64,000 nucleotides of DNA from Pseudomonas fragi (GCF_002269505.1 NZ_NQKQ01000008.1:62001-126000); one strand, 5' to 3'; positions 34,816 through 47,498 are shown, counted from the first letter of the stretch. Made by a program: numbers and translations. Notes: a model not told the origin generated them from the letters alone.

Positions 34816-35177
34816 CCAGCGTTACGAACCTGTCGCGTTCGGGCCTCTATGACTGGATGGCACAGCGTGTGTCTGCGGTTGTTCTAGCGGCTTATTTCAT
34901 TTTCCTGATCGGGTACCTCGTTGCGAACCCTGGCATTGGCTACGCCCAATGGCATGAGCTGTTCGCAAGCAACTGGATGCGTATCTTCAGCCTGCTGGCC
35001 CTTGTTGCTCTGGGCGCACACGCCTGGGTCGGCATGTGGACCATCGCGACCGACTACCTGACGCCAATGGCGCTGGGCAAGTCCGCGACAGCAGTACGTT
35101 TCCTCTTCCAGGCAGTCTGCGGCGTTGCAATGTTCGCTTACTTCGTCTGGGGTGTGCAGATTCTTTGGGGTATCTGA
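34809..35177 (+). CDS. sdhD: Succinate dehydrogenase hydrophobic membrane anchor
   Basis: A 122-residue subunit with three membrane helices. ATG 34809 lies inside the end of sdhC. HAWVGMWTIATDYL carries the haem-proximal His and the quinone-site Tyr known from E. coli SdhD. It completes the haem/quinone site of complex II and is four bases ahead of sdhA. Confidence 0.95.
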   Translation: MVTSVTNLSRSGLYDWMAQRVSAVVLAAYFIFLIGYLVANPGIGYAQWHELFASNWMRIFSLLALVALGAHAWVGMWTIATDYLTPMALGKSATAVRFLFQAVCGVAMFAYFVWGVQILWGI

Positions 35178-35180
35178 TTC

Positions 35181-36956
35181 ATGGCTAACACAGTTAATAC
35201 ACTTTCGTTCGACGCCATCATCATTGGCGGCGGCGGTGCCGGCATGCGCGCTGCTCTGCAGCTGGCTCAAGGCGGTCACAAGACTGCCGTAATCACCAAG
35301 GTTTTCCCGACTCGTTCGCACACCGTATCGGCCCAGGGTGGCATTACCTGCGCGATCGCGTCTGCAGATCCAAACGATGACTGGCGCTGGCACATGTACG
35401 ATACCGTCAAGGGTTCCGACTATATCGGTGACCAGGACGCTATCGAATACATGTGTTCCGTAGGCCCGGAAGCCGTGTTCGAACTCGAGCACATGGGTCT
35501 GCCGTTCTCCCGTACCGAACAGGGTCGTATCTACCAGCGTCCTTTCGGCGGCCAGTCCAAGGACTTCGGCAAAGGCGGCCAGGCTGCCCGTACTTGCGCT
35601 GCAGCCGACCGTACCGGTCACGCGCTGTTGCACACCCTGTACCAGGCCAACCTCAAGGCCGGCACTGTATTCCTGAACGAATACTATGGTGTCGACCTGG
35701 TTAAAAACGAGGCTGGCGATTTCGTCGGCATGATCGTTATCTGCATCGAAACCGGTGAAACCTCCTACGTTCGCGCTAACGCGACCGTACTGGCGACTGG
35801 CGGTGCAGGCCGTATCTACTCGTCCACCACCAACGCACTGATCAACACTGGCGACGGTATTGGCATGGCGCTGCGTGCTGGCGTGCCGGTACAGGACATC
35901 GAAATGTGGCAGTTCCACCCGACCGGTATTGCCGGCGCCGGTGTACTGGTTACAGAAGGTTGCCGTGGTGAAGGTGGATACCTGATCAACAAGCACGGCG
36001 AGCGTTTCATGGAGCGTTATGCTCCGAACGCCAAAGACCTTGCAGGTCGTGACGTAGTAGCTCGCTCGATGGTTAAAGAAATCATCGCGGGCAACGGTTG
36101 CGGTCCGGATGGCGACCACGTGATGCTGAAACTCGATCACCTCGGTGAAGAGGTTCTGCACAGCCGTCTGCCAGGTATCTGCGAACTGTCGAAAACGTTC
36201 GCGCACGTTGACCCGGTTCTGGCTCCAGTTCCAGTGGTTCCTACCTGCCACTATATGATGGGCGGCGTTGCCACCAACATTCATGGCCAGGCAATCACTC
36301 AGGACGCTGATGGCGTTGACCAGATCATCCCTGGCCTGTTTGCAGTGGGTGAAGTGGCTTGCGTATCGGTACACGGTGCCAACCGTCTGGGCGGCAACTC
36401 GCTGCTCGACCTGGTGGTGTTCGGTCGTGCTGCCGGCCTGTTCCTTGAGCAGACCCTTAAAGAAGGCGTTGATTACGCTCGTCCGCGCCAATCCGATATC
36501 GACGCTGCCCTGGCACGTCTGGACGGCCTGAACTCGCGTACCGACGGCGAAGACGTGGCAACCCTGCGTAAAGAGCTGCAAAGCTGCATGCAGAACTACT
36601 TCGGTGTATTCCGTACTGGCGAATACATGCAGAAGGGTATTGCCCAGCTGGCAGATCTGCGCACGCGCATTGCCAACGTGAAAATCAACGATAAGAGCCA
36701 GGCGTTCAACACTGCTCGTATCGAAGCCCTTGAGCTGCAAAACCTGCTCGAAGTGGCTGAAGCGACTGCAATCGCTGCTGAAGTTCGTAAGGAATCGCGC
36801 GGTGCTCACGCCCGTGAAGACTTCGAAGATCGTGACGACGTTAACTGGCTGTGCCACACCCTGTACTTCCCGGGTGACAAGCGCGTAGCCAAGCGTGCGG
36901 TGAACTTCTCGCCGAAAACCGTTCCGACCTTCGAACCTATGGTTCGTACTTACTAA
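35181..36956 (+). CDS. sdhA: Succinate dehydrogenase flavoprotein subunit
   Basis: A 591-residue FAD enzyme oxidising succinate to fumarate on the cytosolic face of complex II. The N-terminal dinucleotide motif is [19 protein letters not shown]; the covalent FAD His is in [11 protein letters not shown]. Substrate-site residues are in [21 protein letters not shown] and the conserved [18 protein letters not shown]. Full family length. Confidence 0.97.
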   Translation: MANTVNTLSFDAIIIGGGGAGMRAALQLAQGGHKTAVITKVFPTRSHTVSAQGGITCAIASADPNDDWRWHMYDTVKGSDYIGDQDAIEYMCSVGPEAVFELEHMGLPFSRTEQGRIYQRPFGGQSKDFGKGGQAARTCAAADRTGHALLHTLYQANLKAGTVFLNEYYGVDLVKNEAGDFVGMIVICIETGETSYVRANATVLATGGAGRIYSSTTNALINTGDGIGMALRAGVPVQDIEMWQFHPTGIAGAGVLVTEGCRGEGGYLINKHGERFMERYAPNAKDLAGRDVVARSMVKEIIAGNGCGPDGDHVMLKLDHLGEEVLHSRLPGICELSKTFAHVDPVLAPVPVVPTCHYMMGGVATNIHGQAITQDADGVDQIIPGLFAVGEVACVSVHGANRLGGNSLLDLVVFGRAAGLFLEQTLKEGVDYARPRQSDIDAALARLDGLNSRTDGEDVATLRKELQSCMQNYFGVFRTGEYMQKGIAQLADLRTRIANVKINDKSQAFNTARIEALELQNLLEVAEATAIAAEVRKESRGAHAREDFEDRDDVNWLCHTLYFPGDKRVAKRAVNFSPKTVPTFEPMVRTY

Positions 36957-36967
36957 GGGTGGCCGAT

Positions 36968-37672
36968 ATGTTGAAAGTCAGTGTTTATCGTTACAACCCT
37001 GATCAGGACGCCGCTCCGTTCATGCAGGAATTCGAGGTCAATACCCACGGTAAAGACCTGATGGTGCTGGACGTACTTGCCCTGATCAAAGAGCAGGACG
37101 AGGGTTTCTCCTATCGTCGCTCTTGCCGTGAGGGCGTTTGCGGCTCCGACGGCATGAACATCAACGGCAAGAACGGCCTGGCGTGTGTAACGCCGCTGTC
37201 CGCTGTGGTTAAAGGCAACAAGCTGATCGTTCGTCCACTGCCAGGTTTACCGGTTATCCGTGACCTGGTCGTCGATATGAGCATCTTCTACAAGCAATAC
37301 GAAAAAGTTAAGCCGTTCCTGCAGAACGACACGCCGGCTCCGGCCATCGAGCGTCTGCAATCGCCAGAAGAGCGTGAAAAGCTCGACGGTCTGTACGAGT
37401 GCATCCTGTGCGCTTGCTGCTCGACTTCGTGCCCGTCCTTCTGGTGGAACCCGGACAAGTTCCTGGGCCCTGCTGCACTGCTGCAAGCCTATCGTTTCCT
37501 GGCTGACAGCCGTGACACCAAGACCAGTGAGCGTCTGGCTTCGCTGGATGACCCGTTCAGCGTATTCCGCTGCCGCGGGATCATGAACTGCGTAAACGTG
37601 TGTCCGAAGGGCCTGAACCCGACTAAGGCCATCGGTCACGTGCGTAGCATGCTGCTGCAAAGCGGCGTGTGA
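36968..37672 (+). CDS. sdhB: Succinate dehydrogenase iron-sulphur subunit
   Basis: A 234-residue subunit. ATG 36968 follows AAGGGTGG; an in-frame GTG at 36959 overlaps that ribosome binding site. The [2Fe-2S] ligands are in SCREGVCGSDG...GLAC (Cys53, Cys58, Asp61, Cys73), and the [4Fe-4S] and [3Fe-4S] ligands in CILCACCSTSCPSFWW and CRGIMNCVNVCPKGLNP. It carries electrons from FAD to ubiquinone. Confidence 0.96.
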   Translation: MLKVSVYRYNPDQDAAPFMQEFEVNTHGKDLMVLDVLALIKEQDEGFSYRRSCREGVCGSDGMNINGKNGLACVTPLSAVVKGNKLIVRPLPGLPVIRDLVVDMSIFYKQYEKVKPFLQNDTPAPAIERLQSPEEREKLDGLYECILCACCSTSCPSFWWNPDKFLGPAALLQAYRFLADSRDTKTSERLASLDDPFSVFRCRGIMNCVNVCPKGLNPTKAIGHVRSMLLQSGV

Positions 37673-37710
37673 TCCAAGGCTGTACCGCAGCACCGCTGTA
37701 ACCGTAAATG

Positions 37711-37746
37711 CTGCGGCGCAGGCTTCAACCGGCGCCGTAGTTTTAA
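37711..37746 (+). terminator. Probable (partial) terminator between sdhB and sucA
   Basis: CTGCGGCGC and GCGCCGTAG pair over a 12-base loop (one G·U) and are followed by TTTT. It may only attenuate, since sdh and suc genes are often partly co-transcribed. Confidence 0.5.
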
Positions 37747-37931
37747 CCTGAGCAACAGCTCAAAAGCTGCGGCTCTTATTTTGAAGAAATGAGACCAGCA
37801 GGGGCATCCGGGCTGGTACCCGGACTATCAGCGTGATCCTAAGTGGCTTGTTTTAGTCGCTGTATTCGGACTTTCTCAAGCATGCTCTGGTGTTCTCGTC
37901 GATGGTGTCCCCTAACCGAGGGTGACCAAGC

Positions 37932-40763
37932 ATGCAAGAAAGCGTGATGCAGCGCATGTGGAACAGCGGCTATCTTTCAGGTGGTAACGCTGCCTATGTG
38001 GAAGAGCTCTATGAGCTCTACCTGCACGACCCTAACGCTGTGCCAGAAGAATGGCGCACCAAATTTCAGACGTTGCCTGTTGAAGGCAACTCTGCCAACG
38101 ATGTTTCGCACTCCACAATCCGCGACCATTTCGTGCTGCTGGCAAAGAACCAGCGCCGCGCTCAACCGGTTTCCGCCGGGAGCGTGAGCAGTGAGCACGA
38201 GAAGAAGCAGGTTGAAGTGCTGCGATTGATCCAGGCCTATCGGATGCGCGGCCACCAGGCAGCCCAGCTTGATCCGCTGGGGCTGTGGCAGCGTCCTGCA
38301 CCTGCAGACCTGTCGATCAATCATTACGGCTTGACCAATGCCGATCTTGATACGACCTTCCGTGCCGGCGACCTGTATATCGGCAAAGAGGAAGCGAGCC
38401 TACGCGAAATTCTCGAAGCGTTGCAGCAGACATATTGCCGCACCATTGGCGCAGAGTTCACGCACATCGTCGATTCCGAGCAGCGCCACTGGTTTGAACA
38501 GCGCCTCGAAAGCGTACGCGGCCGCCCGTCGTATTCGGCTGAAGTCAAAAGCCATCTGCTTGAGCGCGTCACTGCTGCTGAAGGTCTGGAAAAGTACCTG
38601 GGTACCAAATACCCGGGCACCAAGCGTTTCGGCCTGGAAGGCGGCGAGAGCCTGATTCCTTTGCTGGACGAGCTGATCCAGCGTTCGGGCAACTACGGCA
38701 CCAAGGAAATCGTTATCGGCATGGCCCACCGTGGTCGCCTGAACGTATTGGTGAACACCTTCGGTAAAAACCCGCGCGAGTTGTTTGACGAGTTCGAAGG
38801 CAAGAAAAAAATCGAGCTGGGTTCCGGTGACGTTAAATACCACCAGGGCTTCTCCTCCAACGTCATGACTGCCGGTGGTGAAGTTCACCTGGCAATGGCG
38901 TTTAACCCGTCCCACCTGGAAATCGTTTCTCCAGTGGTTGAAGGGTCTGTACGTGCTCGCCAGGATCGTCGTAACGACAGCACCGGCGAAAAGGTACTGC
39001 CAATTTCCATCCACGGTGATGCTGCATTCGCAGGTCAGGGCGTGGTCATGGAAACCTTCCAGATGTCGCAGACCCGCGGCTTCAAGACTGGCGGTACGGT
39101 TCACCTGGTGATCAACAACCAGGTCGGCTTCACCATCAGCAATCCGGAAGACTCCCGTTCTACCGAGTACTGCACTGACGTTGCGAAAATGATCCAGGCG
39201 CCGATCCTCCATGTAAATGGTGATGATCCGGAAGCCGTATTGTTCGTGACCCAGCTGGCTATCGACTATCGCATGCAGTTCAAGCGTGACGTCGTGATCG
39301 ACCTGTTCTGCTACCGCCGTCGCGGTCACAACGAGGCCGATGAGCCAAACGGCACTCAGCCGCTGATGTATCAGCAAATCGCCAAGCAGCGCACCACCCG
39401 TGAGCTGTATGCCGAGCGCCTGACACAAGAGAAAGTGGTAGACGCAGAACGCGTTCAGGCCAAGATCGACGAATACCGCAACGCGCTGGACAACGGTCTG
39501 CATGTTGTGAAAAGTCTGGTCAAAGAGCCGAACAAAGAGCTGTTCGTAGACTGGCGTCCGTATCTGGGCCACGCCTGGACTGCGCGTCACGACACCCGTT
39601 TTGATCTGAAAACCCTGCAAGAACTGTCCGCCAAGCTGCTGGAAATTCCGGAAGGCTTCGTGGTTCAGCGCCAGGTTGCGAAGATCTACGAAGATCGTCA
39701 AAAAATGCAAGCCGGCGGCCTGCCGATCAACTGGGGTTATGCCGAAACCATGGCATACGCAACCCTGCAGTTCGAAGGTCACCCGATTCGCATGACCGGT
39801 CAGGATATCGGCCGCGGTACGTTCTCGCACCGTCACGCCGTGTTGCACAACCAGAAAGATGCTGGCACCTATATTCCTCTCAAGCACCTGTTCGAGGGTC
39901 AGCCACGCTTTGACCTGTACGACTCGTTGCTGTCTGAAGAGGCGGTATTGGCGTTCGAATACGGCTACTCGACCACCACGCCTAACGCGCTGGTGATCTG
40001 GGAAGCCCAGTTCGGCGACTTCGCCAACGGCGCCCAGGTTGTAATCGACCAGTTCATCACCAGCGGTGAGCACAAGTGGGGCCGTCTGTGCGGTCTGACC
40101 ATGCTGCTGCCACACGGTTATGAAGGTCAGGGCCCGGAGCACTCCTCTGCACGTCTTGAGCGTTACCTGCAATTGTGTGCCGAGCACAACATTCAGGTGT
40201 GCGTACCGACCACTCCGGCACAGATCTACCATCTGCTGCGCCGTCAGGTTATCCGTCCGCTGCGCAAGCCGCTGATCGTCCTGACACCGAAGTCGTTGCT
40301 GCGTCACAAATTGGCAATCTCGACCCTGGAAGATCTGGCCGAAGGTTCGTTCCAGACCGTTATTCCAGAAATCGATGCACAAGATCCGGCCAAGGTCGGT
40401 CGCATCGTTCTGTGTAGCGGCAAGGTCTACTACGACCTGTTGGAAAAACGCCGTGCCGAAGGTCGTGATGACATCGCCATCGTGCGTCTTGAGCAGCTGT
40501 ACCCATTCCCTGAGGACGACTTGATTGAAGTCCTGGCTCCGTACAAAAACGCCAAACATATTGTCTGGTGTCAGGAAGAGCCGATGAACCAGGGTGCCTG
40601 GTACTGCAGCCAGCATCACATGCGCCGCATCATCAGCGGTCACGACAAGTCTCTCGTACTTGAGTACGCAGGCCGTGACGCTTCTGCTGCACCTGCTTGT
40701 GGTTACGCATCGATGCACGCTGAGCAACAGGCAAAACTGTTGCAAGACGCGTTCACTGTTTAA
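37932..40763 (+). CDS. sucA: 2-Oxoglutarate dehydrogenase E1 component
   Basis: A 943-residue thiamin diphosphate-dependent decarboxylase of the 2-oxoglutarate dehydrogenase complex. N-terminal E2-binding part: [25 protein letters not shown]. ThDP/Mg site: [14 protein letters not shown] followed by INNQVGFT. Further E1 marks are [31 protein letters not shown] and [13 protein letters not shown]. Full length. A hairpin-rich 259-base gap separates it from sdhB. Confidence 0.97.
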   Translation: MQESVMQRMWNSGYLSGGNAAYVEELYELYLHDPNAVPEEWRTKFQTLPVEGNSANDVSHSTIRDHFVLLAKNQRRAQPVSAGSVSSEHEKKQVEVLRLIQAYRMRGHQAAQLDPLGLWQRPAPADLSINHYGLTNADLDTTFRAGDLYIGKEEASLREILEALQQTYCRTIGAEFTHIVDSEQRHWFEQRLESVRGRPSYSAEVKSHLLERVTAAEGLEKYLGTKYPGTKRFGLEGGESLIPLLDELIQRSGNYGTKEIVIGMAHRGRLNVLVNTFGKNPRELFDEFEGKKKIELGSGDVKYHQGFSSNVMTAGGEVHLAMAFNPSHLEIVSPVVEGSVRARQDRRNDSTGEKVLPISIHGDAAFAGQGVVMETFQMSQTRGFKTGGTVHLVINNQVGFTISNPEDSRSTEYCTDVAKMIQAPILHVNGDDPEAVLFVTQLAIDYRMQFKRDVVIDLFCYRRRGHNEADEPNGTQPLMYQQIAKQRTTRELYAERLTQEKVVDAERVQAKIDEYRNALDNGLHVVKSLVKEPNKELFVDWRPYLGHAWTARHDTRFDLKTLQELSAKLLEIPEGFVVQRQVAKIYEDRQKMQAGGLPINWGYAETMAYATLQFEGHPIRMTGQDIGRGTFSHRHAVLHNQKDAGTYIPLKHLFEGQPRFDLYDSLLSEEAVLAFEYGYSTTTPNALVIWEAQFGDFANGAQVVIDQFITSGEHKWGRLCGLTMLLPHGYEGQGPEHSSARLERYLQLCAEHNIQVCVPTTPAQIYHLLRRQVIRPLRKPLIVLTPKSLLRHKLAISTLEDLAEGSFQTVIPEIDAQDPAKVGRIVLCSGKVYYDLLEKRRAEGRDDIAIVRLEQLYPFPEDDLIEVLAPYKNAKHIVWCQEEPMNQGAWYCSQHHMRRIISGHDKSLVLEYAGRDASAAPACGYASMHAEQQAKLLQDAFTV

Positions 40764-40804
40764 CGCCTTCGCGCACTGAAACCGAATTTAAGGAACCAAA
40801 GAAC

Positions 40805-42025
40805 ATGGCTATCGAGATCAAAGCCCCAACATTTCCGGAATCGGTTGCCGATGGCACCGTTGCCACCTGGCACAAACAACCGGGCGACGCTGTAAAGCGT
40901 GATGACCTGATTGTTGACATCGAAACCGACAAGGTAGTGCTGGAAGTACTGGCCACTGCTGACGGCGTGCTGGGCGCTATCGTCAAGAACGAAGGCGACA
41001 CCGTTCTGTCCGACGAAGTGCTGGGCTCCATCGTTGCAGGCGGCGCTGCTGCCGCTCCGGCCGCTGCCGCACCTGCTGCCCAGGCTGCTGCTGCTGCTCC
41101 GGCTGCCGATGGCGAAGACGATCCTGTTGCTGCTCCGGCTGCACGCAAGATCGCTGAAGAAAACGGTATCAACATCGCTTCCGTTGCCGGTACTGGCAAA
41201 GGCGGTCGTGTGACCAAGGAAGACGTAGTTGCTGCTGTAGCTGCCAAAAAGGCCGCTCCTGCTGCTGCGCCGGCCAAGGCCGCTGCACCTGCCGCTGCTG
41301 CTCCGGTATTCGCTGCTGGCGACCGCGTAGAAAAACGCGTTCCGATGACCCGCGTTCGTGCCACCGTGGCCAAGCGTCTGGTTGAAGCTCAGTCGAACAT
41401 GGCGATGCTGACCACTTTCAACGAAGTGGACATGACTGAAATCATGGCACTGCGTTCGAAGTACAAGGATCAGTTCGAGAAAGCCCACAATGGCGTACGC
41501 CTGGGCTTCATGTCGTTCTTCGTCAAGGCAGCTACCGAGTCGCTGAAACGCTTCCCGGCAGTCAACGCTTCGATCGACGGTTCCGACATCGTTTACCACG
41601 GCTTCGCCGACATCGGTGTGGCTGTATCCAGCGACCGTGGTCTGGTGGTTCCGGTTCTGCGTAACGCCGAACTGATGAGCCTGGCTGAAATCGAAGGCGG
41701 CATCGCTGCTTACGGTAAAAAAGCCCGTGACGGCAAACTGTCGATCGACGAAATGACCGGTGGTACTTTCACTATCACCAACGGTGGTACTTTCGGTTCG
41801 ATGATGTCGACCCCGATTGTTAACCCGCCGCAAGCCGCGATCCTGGGCATGCACAACATCCTTCAGCGTCCAATGGCAGTCAACGGTCAGGTAGTTATCC
41901 GTCCGATGATGTATTTGGCTCTGTCTTACGATCACCGCTTGATCGATGGCAAAGAAGCTGTAAGTTTCCTGGTAGCAATCAAAAACCTGCTGGAAGACCC
42001 AGCTCGTCTGCTGCTGGATATCTAA
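40805..42025 (+). CDS. sucB: Dihydrolipoyllysine succinyltransferase E2 component
   Basis: A 406-residue E2. The lipoyl domain (1-78) carries Lys43 in [13 protein letters not shown]. An Ala/Pro-rich linker, a peripheral-subunit-binding domain (about 113-150, [29 protein letters not shown]), and a second Ala-rich linker precede the catalytic domain, whose active-site His is in [13 protein letters not shown] (about 377). It transfers the succinyl group to CoA. AAGGAACC lies upstream of the ATG. Confidence 0.97.
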   Translation: MAIEIKAPTFPESVADGTVATWHKQPGDAVKRDDLIVDIETDKVVLEVLATADGVLGAIVKNEGDTVLSDEVLGSIVAGGAAAAPAAAAPAAQAAAAAPAADGEDDPVAAPAARKIAEENGINIASVAGTGKGGRVTKEDVVAAVAAKKAAPAAAPAKAAAPAAAAPVFAAGDRVEKRVPMTRVRATVAKRLVEAQSNMAMLTTFNEVDMTEIMALRSKYKDQFEKAHNGVRLGFMSFFVKAATESLKRFPAVNASIDGSDIVYHGFADIGVAVSSDRGLVVPVLRNAELMSLAEIEGGIAAYGKKARDGKLSIDEMTGGTFTITNGGTFGSMMSTPIVNPPQAAILGMHNILQRPMAVNGQVVIRPMMYLALSYDHRLIDGKEAVSFLVAIKNLLEDPARLLLDI

Positions 42026-42032
42026 TAGAAGC

Positions 42033-42092
42033 GGCTGCAAGCAACTGGTGCCAGGCTGCGAGATAAAGCAGTCTGGCTTTGGCTTGCAGTTT
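42033..42092 (+). repeat. Nested stem-loop between sucB and lpdG
   Basis: CTGCAAGC (42035-42042) pairs exactly with GCTTGCAG (42082-42089), and inside it CCAGGCTGC (42051-42059) pairs with GCAGTCTGG (42068-42076, one G·U). No T-run follows. It is probably a REP-like mRNA structure that influences decay or the relative amount of lpdG message. Confidence 0.65.
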
Positions 42093-42100
42093 GCTGCTGA

Positions 42101-43567
<1,467 letters not shown>

Positions 43568-43793
43568 GACCAGACAATAAGAAACCACGGCGGTTTGCCC
43601 GTCGTGAGCCTTGCTAGCAAGCCTCACCGCGGAACTTCCGCCGGACGCAGTCTTGTTTTGTTTTAACCGGGCCCGGCTCCGCTCATGCGGGTGTCGGGTT
43701 TGTTGAAACAGTACAAGCAGCAGTCACAGGTGGTGCGGCACTAATAATAGTGCAGCGCCGAATGCGCAGTACCTAACGAAGACGGTAAAAAGC

Positions 43794-44960
43794 ATGAATC
43801 TTCACGAGTATCAGGGTAAGCAGCTGTTCGCTGAATACGGCCTGCCAGTATCCAAGGGTTATGCAGTAGACACCCCGGAAGCAGCCGCAGAAGCTTGCGA
43901 CAAAATCGGTGGGACCGAATGGGTTGTAAAAGCCCAGGTTCACGCAGGTGGTCGCGGTAAAGCGGGCGGCGTTAAGCTGGTTCGCAGCAAAGAAGACGCT
44001 AAAGCATTCGCACAACAGTGGTTGGGCAAGCGTCTGGTGACTTACCAGACTGACGCCAATGGTCAGCCGGTCACCAAGATCCTGGTTGAATCGTGCACTG
44101 ATATCGCTAAAGAGCTGTACCTGGGCGCTGTCGTTGACCGTTCAAGCCGTCGTATCGTGTTCATGGCTTCCACCGAAGGTGGCGTGGACATCGAGAAGAT
44201 CGCACACGACACTCCAGAAAAAATTCTGAAAGCAACTATCGATCCACTGGTTGGCGCTCAGCCATTCCAGGGTCGCGAGTTGGCTTTCCAGTTGGGTCTG
44301 GAAGGCAAGCAAGTTACTCAGTTCGCCAAGATCTTCGTAGGTCTGGCCAAACTGTTCAAGGATCACGATCTGGCCCTGCTGGAAGTGAACCCGCTGGTTA
44401 TCAAGACTGACGGCGATCTGCACTGCCTCGATGCAAAAATCAACATCGACGCAAACGCCATGTACCGTCAGGCCAAGCTGAAAACTTTCCACGATCCGTC
44501 GCAAGACGATCCGCGCGAAGCGCACGCTGCCAAGTTCGAACTGAACTACGTAGCCCTGGAAGGCAACATCGGCTGCATGGTAAACGGCGCTGGTCTGGCG
44601 ATGGGCACCATGGACATCGTTAACCTGCATGGCGGCAAGCCAGCCAACTTCCTCGACGTTGGCGGCGGTGCTACCAAAGAACGCGTTACCGAAGCGTTCA
44701 AGATCATCCTGTCCGACAGCAATGTCGCAGCAGTGCTGGTTAACATCTTCGGCGGCATCGTTCGTTGCGACATGATTGCCGAAGGCATCATCGGTGCAGT
44801 GAAAGAAGTCGGCGTGAAAATCCCGGTGGTTGTTCGCCTTGAAGGCAACAACGCTGAACTGGGCGCTAAAGTACTGGCAGAAAGCGGCTTGAACATCATC
44901 GCGGCTACCAGCTTGACCGACGCTGCTCAACAAGTTGTTAAAGCTGCGGAGGGCAAGTAA
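43794..44960 (+). CDS. sucC: Succinyl-CoA synthetase beta subunit (ADP-forming)
   Basis: A 388-residue ATP-grasp subunit. [20 protein letters not shown] start, [18 protein letters not shown] of the ATP-grasp fold, and the CoA-ligase part with [20 protein letters not shown] and [15 protein letters not shown]. It couples succinyl-CoA cleavage to nucleotide phosphorylation. The 226-base gap from lpdG contains a small perfect hairpin (GCACTA/TAGTGC) and could hold a separate promoter. The stop shares a base with the sucD start (TAATG). Confidence 0.97.
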   Translation: MNLHEYQGKQLFAEYGLPVSKGYAVDTPEAAAEACDKIGGTEWVVKAQVHAGGRGKAGGVKLVRSKEDAKAFAQQWLGKRLVTYQTDANGQPVTKILVESCTDIAKELYLGAVVDRSSRRIVFMASTEGGVDIEKIAHDTPEKILKATIDPLVGAQPFQGRELAFQLGLEGKQVTQFAKIFVGLAKLFKDHDLALLEVNPLVIKTDGDLHCLDAKINIDANAMYRQAKLKTFHDPSQDDPREAHAAKFELNYVALEGNIGCMVNGAGLAMGTMDIVNLHGGKPANFLDVGGGATKERVTEAFKIILSDSNVAAVLVNIFGGIVRCDMIAEGIIGAVKEVGVKIPVVVRLEGNNAELGAKVLAESGLNIIAATSLTDAAQQVVKAAEGK

Positions 44961-45841
44961 TGAGCGTCCTGATCAATAAAGACACCAAAGTTATCTGCCA
45001 GGGCATCACAGGTTCCCAGGGCAGCTTCCACACCCAGCAAGCCATCGAATACGGCACCAAGATGGTCGGTGGCGTAACTCCGGGCAAAGGCGGCACCACT
45101 CACCTGGACCTGCCTGTTTTCAACACCGTGAAAGAAGCCGTAGCTGCCACTGGCGCAACCGCCAGCGTTATCTACGTACCGGCTCCTTTCTGCAAGGACT
45201 CCATCCTTGAAGCAGCGTTCGGCGGCATCAAGCTGATCGTTTGCATCACCGAAGGCATTCCTACCCTGGACATGCTGGACGCTAAAGTTAAGTGCGACGA
45301 ACTGGGTGTTACCCTGATCGGCCCTAACTGCCCTGGCGTTATCACCCCGGGCGAATGCAAGATCGGCATCATGCCAGGTCACATTCACTTGCCAGGCAAA
45401 GTAGGTATCGTGTCGCGTTCCGGCACCCTGACTTACGAAGCCGTTAAGCAAACGACTGACGCCGGTTTCGGTCAGTCGACTTGCGTAGGCATCGGTGGTG
45501 ACCCGATCCCTGGTTCCAACTTCATCGACATCCTGAAGTTGTTCCAGGAAGACCCGAAGACCGAAGCGATCGTAATGATCGGTGAGATCGGCGGTTCGGC
45601 TGAAGAAGAAGCGGCTGCCTACATCAAGGCACACGTGACCAAGCCGGTTGTTTCCTACATCGCTGGTGTGACTGCCCCTGCAGGCAAGCGCATGGGCCAT
45701 GCTGGCGCAATCATCTCTGGCGGCAAGGGTACTGCAGACGAGAAGTTTGCTGCCCTGGAAGACGCAGGCGTTAAAACCGTGCGTTCGCTGGCAGACATCG
45801 GCAAGGCTCTGTCCGAGCTGACAGGTTGGGCAATCAAATAA
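44960..45841 (+). CDS. sucD: Succinyl-CoA synthetase alpha subunit
   Basis: A 293-residue subunit with the CoA-binding Rossmann domain ([22 protein letters not shown]) and ligase domain; the phosphorylated His247 is in [17 protein letters not shown]. It forms the heterotetramer with SucC. Last gene of the suc cluster. Confidence 0.97.
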   Translation: MSVLINKDTKVICQGITGSQGSFHTQQAIEYGTKMVGGVTPGKGGTTHLDLPVFNTVKEAVAATGATASVIYVPAPFCKDSILEAAFGGIKLIVCITEGIPTLDMLDAKVKCDELGVTLIGPNCPGVITPGECKIGIMPGHIHLPGKVGIVSRSGTLTYEAVKQTTDAGFGQSTCVGIGGDPIPGSNFIDILKLFQEDPKTEAIVMIGEIGGSAEEEAAAYIKAHVTKPVVSYIAGVTAPAGKRMGHAGAIISGGKGTADEKFAALEDAGVKTVRSLADIGKALSELTGWAIK

Positions 45842-45867
45842 GCCATTGGCTTAGCTGACTGTTACAC

Positions 45868-45902
45868 CAGGCAAAGGCCACCTTCGGGTGGCCTTTGTGC
45901 GT
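45868..45902 (+). terminator. Terminator of the suc operon
   Basis: CAAAGGCCACC-TTCG-GGTGGCCTTTG: an 11-base-pair stem with a stable TTCG tetraloop, then TGCGTTC. A close copy lies at 47079-47104 beyond the zeta-like gene. Confidence 0.85.
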
Positions 45903-46124
45903 TCAGGCTTTTGGAATTACATGATCAGGTTAAAGTGCCTGTAGTGCAGCGTGAAACCATTAACTGGATAGTGCAGCTTTGCCATGTGTGTCGGTGCAGG
46001 AAGTAAACATAATGCGAGAGGATGTTGCTGAAATATCCGAATGTACATTGATTATGTCAGTTGGTTGACGGGTTTTTTATGAGGGTTGAAAATCTGACTT
46101 TCATCAAGTGATGGAGGTTAAAGT

Positions 46125-47027
46125 ATGAAAGATTTTTCTCCGATTTTAACCGGTTTGCCAAAGTCCGCCAGCTTTCATGAACTTCGGCAAGTTCAGGTTT
46201 CTTCAGATCCCAGAAAAGTAGAGCCGCTGGGTAATATGGAAAAAAGCAAATTGTTGGAGGCAGTTATAAAAGAACTGACCGCCAATGCAACCTCGCAAAA
46301 GAAGCCCCAGGCGCACATTGTCACCGGCCAGATGGGCGCAGGCAAATCAACGGCGATCAACAGCCTGGCAAGGCAGCACAAAGGCAATTGTGTGATTGTT
46401 GATTACGATGATCTCAAGCGCTTTGTGCCTGGCTACGCAGAGGCTGCACAAAAGGGGTACCCCGGCACTGTGCCCGGTAGCAAAGAGATAGCGCGCTATC
46501 TGGAAGGCGGTTTGCAAAAGCATGGGTTTGATAACAGATTTAACATGATCATCCAAAAATCCCTTAACAGTCAAAGTGATGAAGTGTTGGCGGCAGTCAA
46601 ATCGTCCAAGGAGCAAAACTACCATGTGTCGCTGAATATTCTGGCGGTCGATAAATCCACCAGCACGATGGGTATATATTCAAGGTATGAGTCTGGTTTG
46701 AAAGAAATCAACGAAGAAAAAAATCCCCCGGATGGCGCCAGGAGAACGCCCATGGAATATCACGAAGATGCTTATAATAGTACGGTGAATCCAGAACGGT
46801 ACGAAAGTTTGGCGCCAGAGCTGGATGAGGTTGTAGTGAGCGGCAGGTCGGGTGAGGTTTATTATCGAGCTACCTCGGATATATCACCTGATAAGATAGT
46901 CGCGGCTATTGAGCAGGGAAGAAAGACTGCAGCGTCCGAACGCGTTCCCTTGTTTGATAAGTTGTCGTCACTCGTTTCGTTTAATTTACAATTCGCAAAT
47001 CCGGAACTGAGAGACAACAAGAACTGA
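46125..47027 (+). CDS. Zeta-toxin-like kinase, no visible antitoxin
   Basis: A 300-residue protein. ATG 46125 follows GATGGAGG. A polar ~60-residue N-terminal extension precedes a P-loop kinase domain with Walker A GQMGAGKST (68-76) and IVDYDDLKRF (Asp95/96). Later segments align by eye with zeta/PezT toxins: NMIIQKSLNS in the place of IIEGT, then LNILAVDKSTSTMGIYSRYE and GARRTPMEYHEDAYN with the conserved arginines. Zeta toxins phosphorylate UDP-N-acetylglucosamine or other nucleotides. The expected Glu of the IIEGT motif is Gln here, so activity may differ. No epsilon-type antitoxin adjoins it. The gene is AT-rich and uses AGA, AGG and ATA codons unlike its neighbours, which points to acquisition. 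Confidence 0.8.
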   Translation: MKDFSPILTGLPKSASFHELRQVQVSSDPRKVEPLGNMEKSKLLEAVIKELTANATSQKKPQAHIVTGQMGAGKSTAINSLARQHKGNCVIVDYDDLKRFVPGYAEAAQKGYPGTVPGSKEIARYLEGGLQKHGFDNRFNMIIQKSLNSQSDEVLAAVKSSKEQNYHVSLNILAVDKSTSTMGIYSRYESGLKEINEEKNPPDGARRTPMEYHEDAYNSTVNPERYESLAPELDEVVVSGRSGEVYYRATSDISPDKIVAAIEQGRKTAASERVPLFDKLSSLVSFNLQFANPELRDNKN

Positions 47028-47076
47028 TGCGCCATTACCTGTCAGGCAGGCGACTCGTATGGCTGAGGGTTGTACA

Positions 47077-47110
47077 AGCAAAGACCATCTTCGGATGGTC
47101 TTTGTGCATT
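47077..47110 (+). terminator. Terminator of the zeta-like gene, near-copy of the sucD terminator
   Basis: CAAAGACCATC-TTCG-GATGGTCTTTG, same stem length and tetraloop as at 45872-45897, with paired changes in the stem, followed by TGCATTTAGG matching TGCGTTCAGG. Confidence 0.85.
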
Positions 47111-47498
47111 TAGGGGCACGACAAATTTACCCTGGGGCTTCAGCTGTGGGATCGAGCCTGCTCGCGAAGCCATCAAGAGTGGGGAGGCGTCGTTAACGAC
47201 CTTCGCGAGCAGGCTCGGTCCCACATCCAGATGGCGACAGAACAGTTAAAACCACACCAACCCATTTTTCGATGTCATCCAGGCGACAACTGCGTTCGTT
47301 CATCGGACAGTCCGCCCTCTAACAGTGCGTTGTAGGAAAAAACTCGGTAATCTTGCCGACATTCTGCTTTTTTGCGTGTGCGTCCCAAAAGGAAGCCGCG
47401 CGCTAGACGGGTTGGTCTTATACGGATCGACAGCATTTCCCACATCCGCACGGGAAATTCCCCTCTAAATTCCGATTCAGTAGTGTGGTATTTCCGTA
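47105..47498. other. Intergenic region before braB
   Basis: About 390 bases without a credible gene. It holds a REPIN (47145-47225) and then a mixed-composition stretch containing the braB promoter, which I could not resolve into -35/-10 boxes. Short open frames here on both strands lack ribosome binding sites. Confidence 0.5.
47145..47225. repeat. REPIN-type repeat TGTGGGA(G/T)CGAGCCTGCTCGC, copy 3
   Basis: TGTGGGATCGAGCCTGCTCG and CGAGCAGGCTCGGTCCCACA form the outer arms; the interior is GAAGCCATC...GACCTTC. Confidence 0.8.

Noticed and set aside
34884-36857. 657-residue minus-strand frame opposite sdhD and sdhA
   Set aside because: Antisense shadow; the plus strand holds SdhD and SdhA with all cofactor motifs.
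38400-40745. 781-residue minus-strand frame opposite sucA
   Set aside because: Antisense shadow of sucA with no recognisable protein features.
45903-46124. hrp box or antitoxin gene ahead of the zeta-like kinase
   Set aside because: No GGAACC-N15/16-CCAC pair, and only very short frames without ribosome binding sites.
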